This document shows, piece after piece, positions 13,201 through 25,271 of a stretch of DNA of 64,000 nucleotides (position 1 is the first letter of the stretch; the number at the start of each line of letters is the position of its first letter). Under the pieces are notes generated by a model that saw nothing but the letters and a program-made list of their open reading frames with translations, was not told the origin of the DNA and made no database searches. A program made the translations under genes and the position numbers. The DNA lies in contig VTFK01000205.1 in NCBI GenBank assembly GCA_009617715.1, forward strand, positions 62,001 to 126,000, read 5' to 3'. Source of the DNA: Plectrocnemia conspersa. Its lineage: Eukaryota > Arthropoda > Insecta > Trichoptera > Polycentropodidae.

Positions 13201-13791
13201 TCTAAACATCGACGATATAAAATCCTCCTTTGTCTTGTCTCGGATTATAGCCAAATTAGATCCTTCTGATTCACAAATTACTCTAGCATCTGCCCATTTT
13301 CAGGAGTTCATGTGTATTTTATAGCATTATTCAATTCCAAGCAAGTGTCTGTATTCTAAAAAAATATTTATTAATTAACTAGTCTAAAACAATGTTTTGT
13401 GCGTGTATTACCTGAATCTTTTGAAGCGCAATCTGGGTTGTAATGAGTTATTCTATAATCTGTATCATTTTCAAATGCAGACTTCTGACAGATAAACGGA
13501 TTTTTATCACTACACAAAAAATCGTGAAGATTTCCATTTTGTCCCAAAGCTATGCAGCTCTCATCTGGAGCACCCAGAGGTTCATTGGGCAAATCTCATT
13601 TGTTGTGGTAGTATTGTATAGGTTTTCCTGTAAATTTTATTTGGTTAAAATATTATAGTCTATATAAAATTCCAATATTAATAATGCTTAATACCTTTTA
13701 GTGTTAAATTCTCTTCTGAAGTAAAGTACCTGTGCATTCCTATGTAAATAAATACACTATGGGATTCCTATGTAAATAAATACACTATGGG
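10206..13791 (-). pseudogene. Decayed four-CTLD lectin, sister of lectin B (lectin C)
   Basis: Eight of the nine exons of the four-CTLD gene are present in the same order: 13791-13695 (truncated exon 2), 13627-13412, 13355-13104, 12600-12420, 12356-12106, 11452-11258, 11194-10947, 10441-10206. The signal exon and the front of CTLD1 are missing. Lesions visible against lectin B: TGG to TGA in exon 3 (KxWDLP region); AAA to TAA and CGA to TGA in exon 4; a net 2-base loss in exon 5; a 10-base loss in exon 6; TGG to TGA and a 7-base loss in exon 8. Exons 3 and 7 keep the exact lengths of the functional copy (216 and 195 bases). It cannot make a full lectin. The last exon still reads to the conserved RLPDD end. 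Confidence 0.9.
13736..13791. repeat. 28-base tandem duplication at the break of lectin C
   Basis: Two identical 28-base copies (13736-13763 and 13764-13791), both beginning attcctatgt and ending cactatggg. The unit is part of CTLD1 of the decayed gene. Homology to the functional gene stops right after the second copy, so the duplication marks the deletion breakpoint. A 28-base repeat also shifts the frame. Confidence 0.9.
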
Positions 13792-15120
13792 ATAGGATAA
13801 ATACACGAGTGCTTGTGGTATGTATGCAATCGCGCAGATATGTTTAACCAACTTTTCATTATGACTATTTTTATTTTAATATAAATAAGTAAATAAAACA
13901 GATTTATGGTTAACTTAAATCGAAATATTTTCTCTATTCGAATGATAAATTATCAATTTTTTTATTTCAGCTTTTTAATTATCATATAAAAAAAATTACC
14001 ATCGCAAATATTAATATCCTAAATAAATATTTAGCCAGTACAAAATATTTATAAAACCTTTTTTCATTATGAAATATAAATATTTTAAATTCAAACGTTT
14101 TCTGAGAATAGTAATCAAAACCTGATTTTTAATACACAGAATCTTTGCCACACAGTCTTTAATACCTAAATATATATATAAATTATATATCATTGAAAAA
14201 AATATAGAGCGCTAAATGGAGATTATGTTAAGAAATAAAACTAGTTTTGACGAAAAAGTTGATTTCTCCCCTAGACTGACTAATTATCAACCTCACTCCG
14301 TAGATAAAATAAATAAAAATACATGTTATCGTATTTTATTTAGAAATTAGTTATATTTTGGTTATACTTTATTTCAGTTTTAAATTTATCTTTTGTATGT
14401 CCTCTTTCTTTTAAATCTATGATTTTTATTATTTAATATTTCGTTTCTCACGGATTATATTTTTAATTATTTTATTTTGCACGTTTAACAAATATGTAAA
14501 TAATTTCATGTATCATATTTATCTACTAATATAAACTAAACAAATAATCAAGGGTCATTTTTATCAGTAATAATTTGGATTTATATTGAATTTTTAGCTA
14601 ACCTAAATTTATGTATGTATGATTGTTTATATTTTTCAATGTATATTAAATTAAAATAACTTCTCACATTGTTAAATAATTTACTTGCTTTGATCAAAAA
14701 CTTGTATTATATAATGCGAAATATTAATTATTTTAAATGTGTTAAAAATTAATTAAGCTTTTTTTATATAACAATTTAATTAGATTAAATATTCATTCAA
14801 CTGAAATAAATATATTTACACAATCTACGATATAAAATAAAATTGTTGTTCATTGAAATTATTATTATTGATTTTTTTATATAATCAAAAATAATATAAA
14901 TTTTAATATTTTATTTGAAATATAAAACTATGCATAATAATTGTGAATTTTTAATAAGTCAACTATTTTTAAACACATGTAAATTAATTACTTGATTAAA
15001 TTTGTAAAGCATCCTTTTAAGCAACATCTTATTAATCTTACATATAAATAGTTTTTTTAAGTAAAAGTGACTTTTTTGTAGTATTTAATAATAATGATAA
15101 AAAATATATACATATGATTT
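13792..15120. other. AT-rich spacer, nothing recognised
   Basis: No exon, transposon protein or clear inverted repeat seen. The DNA is dominated by A and T runs. Confidence 0.55.
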
Positions 15121-15149
15121 TTTTGTATTTTTTTAATTAAACCAGAGAA

Positions 15150-16198
15150 CACAGCGTCTGGTTTTCAAAACAAAACAACCAGTTTATTATAAAAATACAA
15201 CTAGATATATTTAAATTATGTCTATTATCGTAATTTACAATGAACGAGATCGAAGCCTAATTGCTAATACTGATACAAATTATGACGATATCTATGAAAT
15301 AATCTGACATTGACAATAATATTGCAAAATAATTCCTAAAGATAATATTTAATTTGAAACTAATATTCTATGACGATTTAATACAAACTTGAGGAAAATA
15401 CATAATGTTTAAAATTCAATGTCGTAGGGGTCAAAATTTAATTTATCAATTAAATCTACTCTTGGATGTTTTCATGAGCTAGAAATTTGATTATTCCAAC
15501 AGTTATTAATAGCTATTAGTCACATATAATAATATTTGTACTAAGAAATATTTAAAAATGGTTTGATGATCTCAGCTAAGGTAATTATAAAAATATTTTT
15601 TTTATATTTCTTATTATTTATTTTGGGACTTTGTATTTTTAAGAATTAAATTTAAAAACATTAATACTCATTCGGAATAATTATTTAAGTATAGAAAAGC
15701 GAAATTTATTTTGTTTGACTTTTTTTACTCAAAAGCACATTTGATTTAGTATTAAATAGTTTGAAATATTTTATTATTGATTAAAACACTACATATTACA
15801 GATTAAAAAATATTTTTAAAAACGTCTCGAATTGGATACCCCTAAAATTTGCTCTTACATACACATATGTAAGAACTGTAAACCGGAATGTTCAGTTTCT
15901 TGGTTTATGAATAACAATAAATGATAAGAACAATAAAAATAAAATAAATTTCAGTCAAATTAAATAAATAAATATAATATAAATTCGGCTTATAATAAAT
16001 ATAGTTCAGAACTTATCTAATATGACGTTTACACGTTTAGAAGCGTAATAAACGTTATCTTATGTATGGTTCTGTCATCAATTTATTTAATAAACGCTTG
16101 TAAATGAACGTACTAATTTTAATCTTGGCTCAGTATATATGTGCCTGTTTATATGTAAACATTAATTAACACAATCATGTTCGCAATATATTTTTAAC
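15150..16198 (+). repeat. Upstream block of the duplicated + lectin unit (copy 1)
   Basis: Two parts match the region around the second + lectin: 15150-15490 matches 19350-19665 (shared landmarks gacgatttaat and attcaatgtcg), and 15660-16198 matches about 22850-23414 (shared landmarks aaaccggaa, ttattaattaacac and tcagtatat). In this copy the two parts are adjacent; in the other they are separated by the minus-strand lectin D. The TCAGT at about 16130 sits at the same place in both copies, about 70 and 44 bases before the ATG, and fits an insect initiator. Confidence 0.7.
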
Positions 16199-18524
16199 AT
16201 GAAGTTTATATATTTTTTCTTATTCTTTATAATATCGTTGTCTTATATATCAACAGCAAGTCGAAAAGGTAATTTATTAAAAACATATATTTCTTACTTT
16301 TAAGTGATCTTTTGACAGATATATTCCCGTCATGGTCACACACTACTTGATGTCATGTGAGAGTGTTGCCACTTATCACGCTCGCATTATTTATTTATTT
16401 AAATTAAATGCGTCAAGATGGTTAAAAAAATGCATCGTATTATTTTAATATACAGAAAATATATAATTAAAATAATACATAGAAAGAAGCAAACAAAAAT
16501 CATAAAATATGTAAACTATATGATACGAACCGGGCCAGCTCCTCGTAGCTGACATTAAACAGTGCAATGCCAGCGTATTAAGGATCCGTATGGCGAGAGC
16601 CATAGGCAAGTCAGCAAGTGCAGACGTCTTAGCCCCAGCGGTCATCAAAAGAGGGCTTGATCGTGAATCTCGAAGACGTTCTGAAACCCAATTTGTATTA
16701 ATTGTATTGACGTCTGTGTTTTGTTTCGTGTGTGTGGTGTTACTAAACGACTATTATATTGATTATAATTACGTTTGTTCCTTGCTTATTATTTTTTTTT
16801 AATGTCATTTTCGGGATTTCGAAATTCATAATTAAAATCTCCACACTACCCTTTAACACTCCATTAAATTTTTAACGAGTACAATACTATTAAATTATAC
16901 AATAAAAATAATTTAAAAATTATGTTTGTATATTAATAATATTATGTATATTTTTTTAAGGTATATTTTATATTTTTTGATCGATTTATATTCCTCTTTT
17001 CAAGTTTTCTATTTAGTAAAAATATAAATTATTAATTTTCGTTATAAATTACTGATTGAATACCAGTTACGAATAAAATATCATTAATGATTAATTAGAC
17101 TGGAAAGCAACACATAATATTCTATATTACTAAGGGTGTTAAATATGTGCAGCAAATTTGCTAAATAGATATATAACTATCAAAAATTTCTAGATATTAA
17201 TTTGATTATAAATAATATAGTATCATCTTTAGACGCTATTCAATATGATTAATCAATAATTGCTCTATAAAAACATTAAATTAAGTTAGCTTAGTGTCTA
17301 TCGTTCTTGTTGTAAAATATTATCAAAAGTATATTTTTGTTATAAAGCTTCCTATATAAACTGTTTCTACTTTGTGACTGAATTCGGAAATCTAATGAAA
17401 TAAACGTTCGTGCTTACGTGTATTTTCATTATCGTCCTTTATTAATGTTTCTTAACTATTTTTAGCATATACACTACACAAAAATAAGAAAGTTAAATGG
17501 AGTGTTGCAAAACAATTATGTGAAGATAATGATGGGCATTTAGCAACACCCAGAAATAAAGAAGAAGCAAATATAATAAAAAATATGTTCGGAGTAAAAG
17601 AGCAATCTGTTTGGTTGGGATTTCACGATATTTTCAAAGAATTTGAATTTATTACAATAAATGGAAACTCAATGCAAAATTATTTTATTCAATGGCAAAA
17701 AGACCAACCTGATAATCACAGAAATAAAGAAAGATGTGTTTACATAAGTTACAAAGGACAACTTAACGATTTTAACTGCAGAAGTCATTTGTATTATGTT
17801 TGTCAAAATAATGTTACGCCCGTGCAACAGCAAAATAATACCAAATGCTTCACGAATGACATTGGTATGCATTATTTAATAAATTATGTTTTTAACTTAA
17901 CATATGTAATAACTGTTTTTTTTTACAATAGCCTACATGCATGCAGAAAAAATAAATAAATGTTACAAGATACATTTGAATCCACAGAAGTGGTCAGTTG
18001 CCAAAGCAATTTGTGAAGCAGAAGGCGGTACTTTGGCTATAATCAGAAATGAAATGGAGCTTGAATTTATAGTCGAGATGTTTAATCGCCCTGATTACAA
18101 TAAAAGATATACTAAATACCCAAATCAATTGTTAATTGGCATCCACACTTTTTACGGAGATAATAAAATCGTTACAATATTAGGTACTGTATTTAATATA
18201 TTTTTTGTTAGCTTCGTATTTTAACTTTCTTTTATGTTTTCAGATGAAAATTACCATAATATCTTTGAGATTGACCAATATTTAAAAGAGCAAATAAAAT
18301 TCAAGTTTATAGAACCCTGCGGTGCTATAAATAAATATGGTCAAATATCAGATTTCCCTTGTCTCGTGCCGGCGTTTTTTATATGTGAAAAATCTTTGTT
18401 ATCAGCAGAAAAATATTATTTACATAATGTGACTATGGAACGTACAAAAGTGCACGAAACTGAATATTTTGGTTCTGTTATGAATTTGACAGTTAATGCT
18501 GGAAAAATAAAGATTTTACCCTAA
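16199..18524 (+). CDS. Secreted dual-CTLD lectin, four exons (lectin E)
   Basis: Exons 16199-16268, 17466-17864, 17932-18183, 18244-18524 (TAA); all GT-AG, all phase 1; 1002 bases, 333 residues. Exon 1 is a signal peptide (MKFIYFFLFFIISLSYISTA). CTLD1 (about residues 24-145) lies in one 399-base exon, where the minus-strand genes use two; it has WLGFHDIF, the galactose-type QPD and LNDFNC. CTLD2 (about 157-290) starts normally (KCYKIHLNPQKW), but the sugar loop is lost: no WxxxQPD/EPN, only KFKFIEPC and ISDFPC. A long tail of about 45 residues follows. So only CTLD1 looks able to bind sugar with calcium. The region 16437-16688, inside intron 1, is an interspersed repeat. Confidence 0.88.
16437..16688. 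repeat. Interspersed repeat, copy 1 (intron 1 of lectin E)
   Basis: Shares long colinear stretches with 53057-53302: gtattattttaata at one end, ccagctcctcgtag in the middle, and tctcgaagacgt at the other end. It is richer in G and C than its surroundings. A third, partial copy is at about 60213-60332 (gccagcgtattaaggatc in common). No diagnostic protein or promoter box was recognised; it could be a SINE or the 3' end of a LINE. Confidence 0.7.
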
Positions 18525-18848
18525 CATCTACAAAAATATCCAATATGTTTTTTTATATACTGACTTAAGATGCGTTATAAAAAATATGTGCCTATTACAA
18601 TAATTATCACATTAGTTTTATTATATGCTAAGATGAATATAAATTTATTTACAGTACTGTTGGACTAAGATTAGGAGCTAACCACACCTTTAAAAATCTA
18701 AAAGTCTAAGACATGCAATACACATAACTATGACATCACCTTTTTTGATGCAGCACATTTTTTGCTTGCTTTTAAAATTATTTTTTGACACCGTTTACTT
18801 ACTTGTTTTTTGACTTTTAGAAATTATTTATAAGAAAATATTTTGAAA

Positions 18849-19231
18849 CTTAGCCTTTTGAGTAGTGAGTTATTTAAGCACATTTGTTAATTTGTTAGAA
18901 TACACCTGGGAGCGAGTTAATTTTACGTATTTTTCATTTTTATTTTTGTTCTAATTTATTTATTATTATTTATATTGCATTTATTGTAAATAATAGAAAA
19001 AATTGGTGATTCTCAACATTGAATTGCTTTGACTGATTTTACTACTTTTATGTATTAGTGTGTTTTAAACATTTTTTTAATATTAAATTACATTTTTATT
19101 ATTTATTTTTCGGCTTTACGTACTCCTTAATTTATAAAAAAAATATATATAAATAATATGTTTTTTATTTATTATTTCTTTATATATTATTTATCGCCGT
19201 ACTTGTACGGCGATACCGCTCAAAGGGTTAA
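18849..19231. mobile_element. Possible TTAA-type MITE
   Basis: The right end reads gcggt/atcgccg-type sequence ending caaagggttaa at 19221-19231, so on the other strand it begins TTAACCCTTTGAGCGG, a start typical of piggyBac-like elements. The left partner tagccttttgagtag at 18851 is similar but not exact. A perfect 8-base stem (cgccgtac/gtacggcg, 19195-19212) lies next to the right end. Confidence 0.35.
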
Positions 19232-19319
19232 GTTATTTTAATTTTAGAAGTATTAAAGTAAAAATGTTTTTGTATGATTTAATAGTAATGATAAAAAATA
19301 CATATACATAAAAAAATAT

Positions 19320-19740
19320 TAAATTTTATAAATTAAAAATTATAGAACACAGTACCTGGTATTTCTCATTTAGAATTTTAAAATTTTATATAACGCCGAA
19401 TCAACAACTTAACTGCTGCCGTTATCGTAACTTATATTTAATTTATAATACTACGATATGTATAGAATGATCTGACATTGAGAATTATGATGCTGAAGAA
19501 TTCACAGAGATAACTTCTAATTTGAAAATAATATTCAATGACGATTTAATATAAACTTCAAGAAAAATCTTGATCTTTGAAATTCAATGTCGCGGGGGTC
19601 AAATTTTTATTTATCATTTAAATCTACACTGAGACGTTTGCATCAGCTAGAATTTAATTATTCCAATAATTATTATTAGCAAACAGACAGTTTTTAATAA
19701 TAGTTGTATTAGAAAATATTTAAAAGAATGGTTTGATACT
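19320..19740 (+). repeat. Upstream block of the duplicated + lectin unit (copy 2, first part)
   Basis: Matches 15150-15570 near the first + lectin over several hundred bases with scattered differences (gaacacag, tgacgatttaat, attcaatgtcg, ggtttgat in the same order). The matching DNA resumes only after lectin D, at about 22850, so this part has been parted from its gene. Confidence 0.7.
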
Positions 19741-20081
19741 CATAGCTAAGGTAATTTTAAAATTTGTAAATAAATTAAATATTTTTATTCTTCTCAATAA
19801 AATAGTATTTTGTATTGTATTAATAACAAAACTTAAACTTTTATTATCAAACAATGTAATTTCTTCAGAGAGTGATGAATAATCTTATAAAAATGTTACT
19901 AAACGCAATTAAAAATAAAGGAAATATTTCCATTCATTTAATAAAAGCATTTATTTTTCGTTTATTTGTATATCAATGAAACATAAACTTTATTATGTAA
20001 TAAAATTACACAAAAATGCGCTTATAGCCATAATCCCTAGAAGCAACCCTTATTTATAAATGTATATCAGATACATATTGT

Positions 20082-21964
20082 TTATTCGTCAGGTAATTGA
20101 TGATGGTTTGGTTTTGTTTCTATCACCAGTGGCAGTTTTGGCGCAAATGTTTTTTTCGTTATAGGAGCAAAAGAAGAAGTCAATGCCTTTTCGCAGACAA
20201 AAAATGCTCTTACATCATCGCAATTAACATCATTTAGAGTCCCATCTCTAAATATGCTTCCGCAGTCTTCACTTCCAAGCTGATCGTCTGGTTGAAATAC
20301 TGACCATTTTTCATAGCCACTATCTGATAATAATTTACCTGTGAGAAAATACGCAAATTAAATTATCATTATAGCCATACTGACACATTAAATAAATTCA
20401 TTTAATACCATCTACTGTTAAGTGTACTCCTTCGTTAAACATATCTTGAAATCCCACATGCATGATCCCCTTGTGAAAATTGCCAGCTAGTTTGCTCTCT
20501 GGATATTCCTGCATCTTTGACACTAACATTTGAGCCTCAGATTCACTGTTTATGATAACCAACTCCGATTCCTCAGCTCTACAAATTCTGAACGCATCTC
20601 GCCAATTTCTTGGTGTTGTATGCAGCTTATAACATCTGTCCAATTCGAAGATGTAGAAATAATCTGGAAAAGTAATAATTTGTAACTATTAATCGGATAT
20701 GTAAATATCATGGTGAAATTACTAAGATCATAGGTTTCGCAATCAGGATTCTCTGTCACAGTATACATATCTTTCCTGCATACAAAATTTTCTTTCGTAG
20801 CGCAATTTCCATCGTTATAAGTTACATCCTCTTTTAGCACAACGACGCAATCTTCATTGTCAAAATTATTGTTAGGCTCTCCTGATCTCCATTCATGATA
20901 AATTTCTTCAATTGGAATGCCTAAAAATACATATTTTATATAAATACTTCTGTGATAGGACTAACAATGATTATACATATTTGTTTCATGCATAAATTTA
21001 AGCATATTTTTTACAAAATTGTAAATAAATTTTGTTATTGACAATAGTTGTGTTTTGTTATTGACAAATAATATTTTTGAACTATTTTTTTATAAAAGTA
21101 AACTTAATATAAAAAAATCTTACTTAAAACACTGTTGTGTATGTATATGTATACATAAAAAGACCTGCAATTTCGTATGCTTTTTTTAATGAAAAATGGG
21201 TAATAAATAAGTTTTAATTTAAATGTTCATTATATACCATCAAGTGTAACAAAATTTCCTTCGGAGAATGTGTCATGAATTCCAATGTAAAAGTGCGTGA
21301 CAGTTGGTTTCGCAAGCTTAAATATAGCCTGCAGTTCTTTTTTCGACGAAGGCAGCAATAATGATCCTCCTTCAGCTGAACATGTTGTTATTGCGTCGGA
21401 AAAATTTTGCCTTGCGTTGTGAACTTTATAGAAACCTCCAAACTCACTTAAGAGCGTATAATCTTTACGAAAAAATACAGCAGGGGAATCTGAACACAAA
21501 ATAATACAACATGTTAAAGCAATCATATTTTTATAAACATATTACATACAAAAATATAAATAAAATGACATATTTTAAATCACAAAAACTTTAGATGTAT
21601 AAAAAAAAAATGTTCTTAAATTTATGCGTTCATTAATATGCAGACGTATTCTTAGAAAATATGCGTTCAAATCAGTATAATAAAAACAAGTTAATCAGAG
21701 GTTAGCGTTTATTTATGTGTTTTTGTTTACGCAGAACAAAGGCAGAAAATAAAATTAATTTATTAGGAGTTCTGAATCTTTATGAAATGATAAAAACATA
21801 TTTATTGCATTAATCTACATTTATTTTTATTAATAGAATATAATTCAGAATCGCAATTATGGTTTTTATATTAAAAACTTACCGCATGCACTTATATCCA
21901 GTATAGATAAGATTACAAGAAGCAGTAAATAGACAAAAACTTTCTTTTGATTCCACTTGTACAT
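20082..21964 (-). CDS. Secreted dual-CTLD lectin (lectin D)
   Basis: Exons 21964-21883, 21489-21238, 20920-20723, 20663-20409, 20338-20082 (TAA); GT-AG, phase 1; 1044 bases, 347 residues. The signal peptide has the core VFVYLLLLVILSILDISA. CTLD1 (about 28-165): FYKVHNARQNFSDAITTC, HFYIGIHDTFSEG, EPN and YNDGNC, a mannose-type calcium site. Linker CETYD. CTLD2 (about 178-315) opens with an extra Cys (LDRCYKLH), the long form, and has QPDD and LNDVNC, galactose-type. The tail ends QLPDE. It is the closest single gene to the second half of the four-CTLD lectin B. It lies in the minus orientation between two + lectins, inside a duplicated block. Confidence 0.9.
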
Positions 21965-22439
21965 TTTTTTATTAAATTGAAATGAATTTAAAGAGCACAC
22001 ACAAACGTGCCTACTTGACTTCGATGTGAGGCCAAAAATGAAATCCATAACGTGGTAGTGAACCAGGAATAGCAAATTATCGACTCGCGGCCTGCGATTA
22101 TAAATATTTTCTTGGGAAAAATGCAGAGTAAATAAATCCACAGATTTTTTCTGAATATTTGTAATATACCAAAAAACTCTAATTCTAAATTAAAATCTAA
22201 AAAACGCATTAATTTTTACGGCATCATTTATCTCATATATTTTAGGGAGGTTGTATGACTTATTTAGACATTTTGTGTTTTTCTGTCTTTTTTAAAAAAA
22301 TTTTAGTATTCGTTTTTTTTGGTAATATTTTTATAAAAATTAAAATTACTTTTAATGCCATATTTCTGTAAACATGTAATAATCAAAAAAAGATCTGAAT
22401 AATACAAAATCAAAAAAATATCTGAACAATTGATACAGC

Positions 22440-23414
22440 CGGTGCCAAACACAAAATATTGCGGTGCGCAATGTGATGAAATGCGCTGATAATTATTAAA
22501 TATATTTCAGGCTTGCATTAGTTTTAAAGTAACGTAGATAGTCTTACTAGATAAATATAAGAAAAAAAAAAAATTTTAAAGGCGTATATTAGCTATAGCA
22601 CAGAGTACTAAATTCACTTTAGTTCAACTCGCACCAAGCTACGCCGAGTATCAACCAAGATGACGCTTTGAAGACTGAAAAAAGCAGCCGCTTCCCACTT
22701 TGGCTAAGTCAATCAGTCATGTTTTTTATACCTTCATAAATTATACGGAGAATTTTAAAACTGTTGTGAATTAAAATTCAAAAATATTTTTATTATACTT
22801 TTTGTGGTTTTTTAGAAATGTACCAAATAACTCTAAGCATTTTAATTTAAAAAAATAACTCTTTTTGAATAATTATTGTAGTATAGAGAAGAGACACAGT
22901 CATATGACCTAATTTTTTTTACTTAAAAGCATATTCTAAAAATAGTTGATATTATCTTTAGTATTATTTTGTTAAACATATTTTATTAATGATTAAAACA
23001 TTTCATATTATATATTAAAAACATAAGGAAATTGCATATTTTATTTTAAATATCACTTTCGAATTGGATACCCCTTAAATGTTCTCATACATATGTAGCA
23101 ACTGAAAACCGGAATTCTCTGTTTCTTGGATTTCTCAAATTTGTATTGGATACGATAAATAGAATTAAAGTAAATTTTTATTAGTCAAATTAAATAAATA
23201 AATAAAATTTAAGTTTACCTTATAATAAATAGTACTTAGAAGACGATTATAAAGCAATATTTATTATTAATAAAATGCATGTTGAATGTTATCTTATTTT
23301 ATTAATAGCTCTGTTCTATCATTTTTTCAATTAAACGTTTGTATATGAAAGTACTAATTTTAATTTTCCCTCAGTATATGTAAACATTAATTAACACTAC
23401 ACTATTTTTTTGAT
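22440..23414. other. Spacer and promoter between divergent lectins D and F
   Basis: From about 22850 it matches 15660-16198, the promoter side of lectin E, and a TCAGT initiator-like word lies at 23371-23375, 40 bases before the ATG of lectin F. The part 22440-22720 is less AT-rich (ggtgccaaacac, gcgcaatgtgatgaaatgcgc, tacgccgagtatcaacc) and has no recognised origin. Confidence 0.5.
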
Positions 23415-25271
23415 ATGAAGTTTATTTATTTTTGCTTATTCATTCTAATATCGGTGTCTTATATATCAACAGCAAGTCAAAAAAGTAATTTATTAAAAAA
23501 CATCTTACTTTTAAGCGAACTTGAGACAGTTTTGTGTTGTGTTTTGTATGTATGGTAATACCATAAATAATATATTTTATGTTTATAATCTAAAACTAAA
23601 AGACTTCTATATGGATTTTCTATAATTTAGTTTGTTTAGTGCTCAACCTATTTTTTTTACTACATATAATATATTCTTTTTGAGCTGACTCTTTATGAAA
23701 TAAGTTTCAATATTTGACTTAGCTCGATTTTAATTTATCATCACATCTGTGACGCTCCATCAAATTTATATTAATATAATTATATAATATTTACTGATTC
23801 TAATCTTTCAGATATGATCCATATTGGATTTGATCTTAGGTCTTTTAGATCAATAGTCATCTAATTATACAACTCGGCTATTGTACTGGTTTGGTTAAAA
23901 TATTTTGTGCTAAACAATAGATTAAAAATACTGTACGATTTACAATAATATAGTATCATATTTAGACGCTATTCAATTTCATAAAATACAGCAATAATTG
24001 CTTAATAAAAAATGTAATATCAAAATGAAATGCTTCAGTTCAATATTCCAAATAAACTCATGGTCTATTATTCTACTTGTAAAATACAACAGCATAACTA
24101 TTTTTCTGTTATATTTGCTTTATACTTTCTGACTATGTTCATGCTTACATGTATTTACGTTCCTGTCCTTTATTAATGTTTCGTAACTATTTTTAGGATA
24201 TACACTACATAAAAATGAGAAAGTTAAGTGGAGTGTTTCAAAACAAAAATGTGAAGATAATGATGCGCATTTAGCAACACCTAGAGATAAAGAAGAAGCA
24301 ATTATAATAAAAAATATGTTTGGAATTAAAGAGCATTGGGTCTGGTTGGGATTTCATGATATTTTCAAAGAGTTTGAATTCATTACAATAAATGGAGATT
24401 CAATGCAAAATTATTTTATTCAATGGCAAAAGGACCAACCTGATAATTACAAAAATAAAGAAAGATGTGTTTGCATAAGTAACACCGGACAACTTAACGA
24501 TTATAACTGCAGAAGTCGTTTGTATTACGTTTGTGAAAATAATATTACGCCCGTGCAACAACAAAATAATACCAAATGCTTCACGAATGACATCGGTATG
24601 CTTTGACTATTAAAATTATGTATGTCAACTAACTGTTTTTTACAATACAGCTTACAGGCATGCAGAAAAAATAAATAAATGCTATAAGATACATTTGAAT
24701 CCACAGCAGTGGTCAGTTGCCAAAACAATTTGTGAAGCAGAAGGTGCTACTTTGGCTATAATCAGAAATAAAATGGAGCTTGACTTTATAGTGCAGATGT
24801 TTAATGGTCCTAATTTAAAAAAAGATACACTAAATACCCAAATCAATTATTAATTGGCATCCATGCTTTTTACGGAGCTAAGAAAATCAGTACAATATTA
24901 GGTACAGTATTTTTTATATTTTTTGATTTACTTATTGTTTTAATTTTTTCATATTTTCAGATAAAGATTACCACAACATATTTGAGCTTGACCAAAATTT
25001 AAAAAAGCAAATAAAATTCAATTTTATAGAACAGTGTGGGGCTATAAATAAAAATGGTCGAATATCAGATTTCCCATGTCTTGTGCAAGCATTTTTTATA
25101 TGCGAAAAATCTTTGATATCAACAGAAAAATATAATTTACATAATGTCACTATTGAACCTGATGAAAATAGTGGTGATAAAGTGATACGTACGAAAGTCC
25201 ATGAAACTAAATATTTTAGTGCTGTCACGAATTTGACAATTACTGCTGGGAAAATAATGCTTTTACCCTAA
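23415..25271 (+). pseudogene. Dual-CTLD lectin with one-base frameshift (lectin F)
   Basis: Exons 23415-23484, 24197-24595, 24651-24901, 24961-25271. Exons 1 and 2 have exactly the lengths of lectin E (70 and 399), but exon 3 is 251 instead of 252 bases: a single base is missing at the A7 run near 24820, in CTLD2, and the frame then meets a stop soon after (NTQINY*). Everything else is intact, including all GT-AG borders and the 5' signal peptide (MKFIYFCLFILISVSYIS). CTLD1 has QPD and LNDYNC; CTLD2 again lacks the sugar loop. Without the lost base the protein would be 343 residues, with a 10-residue longer tail than lectin E. A sequencing error in the homopolymer is as likely as a young pseudogene; a product truncated in CTLD2 would still contain the whole QPD domain. 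Confidence 0.75.

Noticed and set aside
22115..22125. GGGAAAAATGC upstream of lectin D as a kappaB site
   Set aside because: The second half does not fit the consensus (no CC end).
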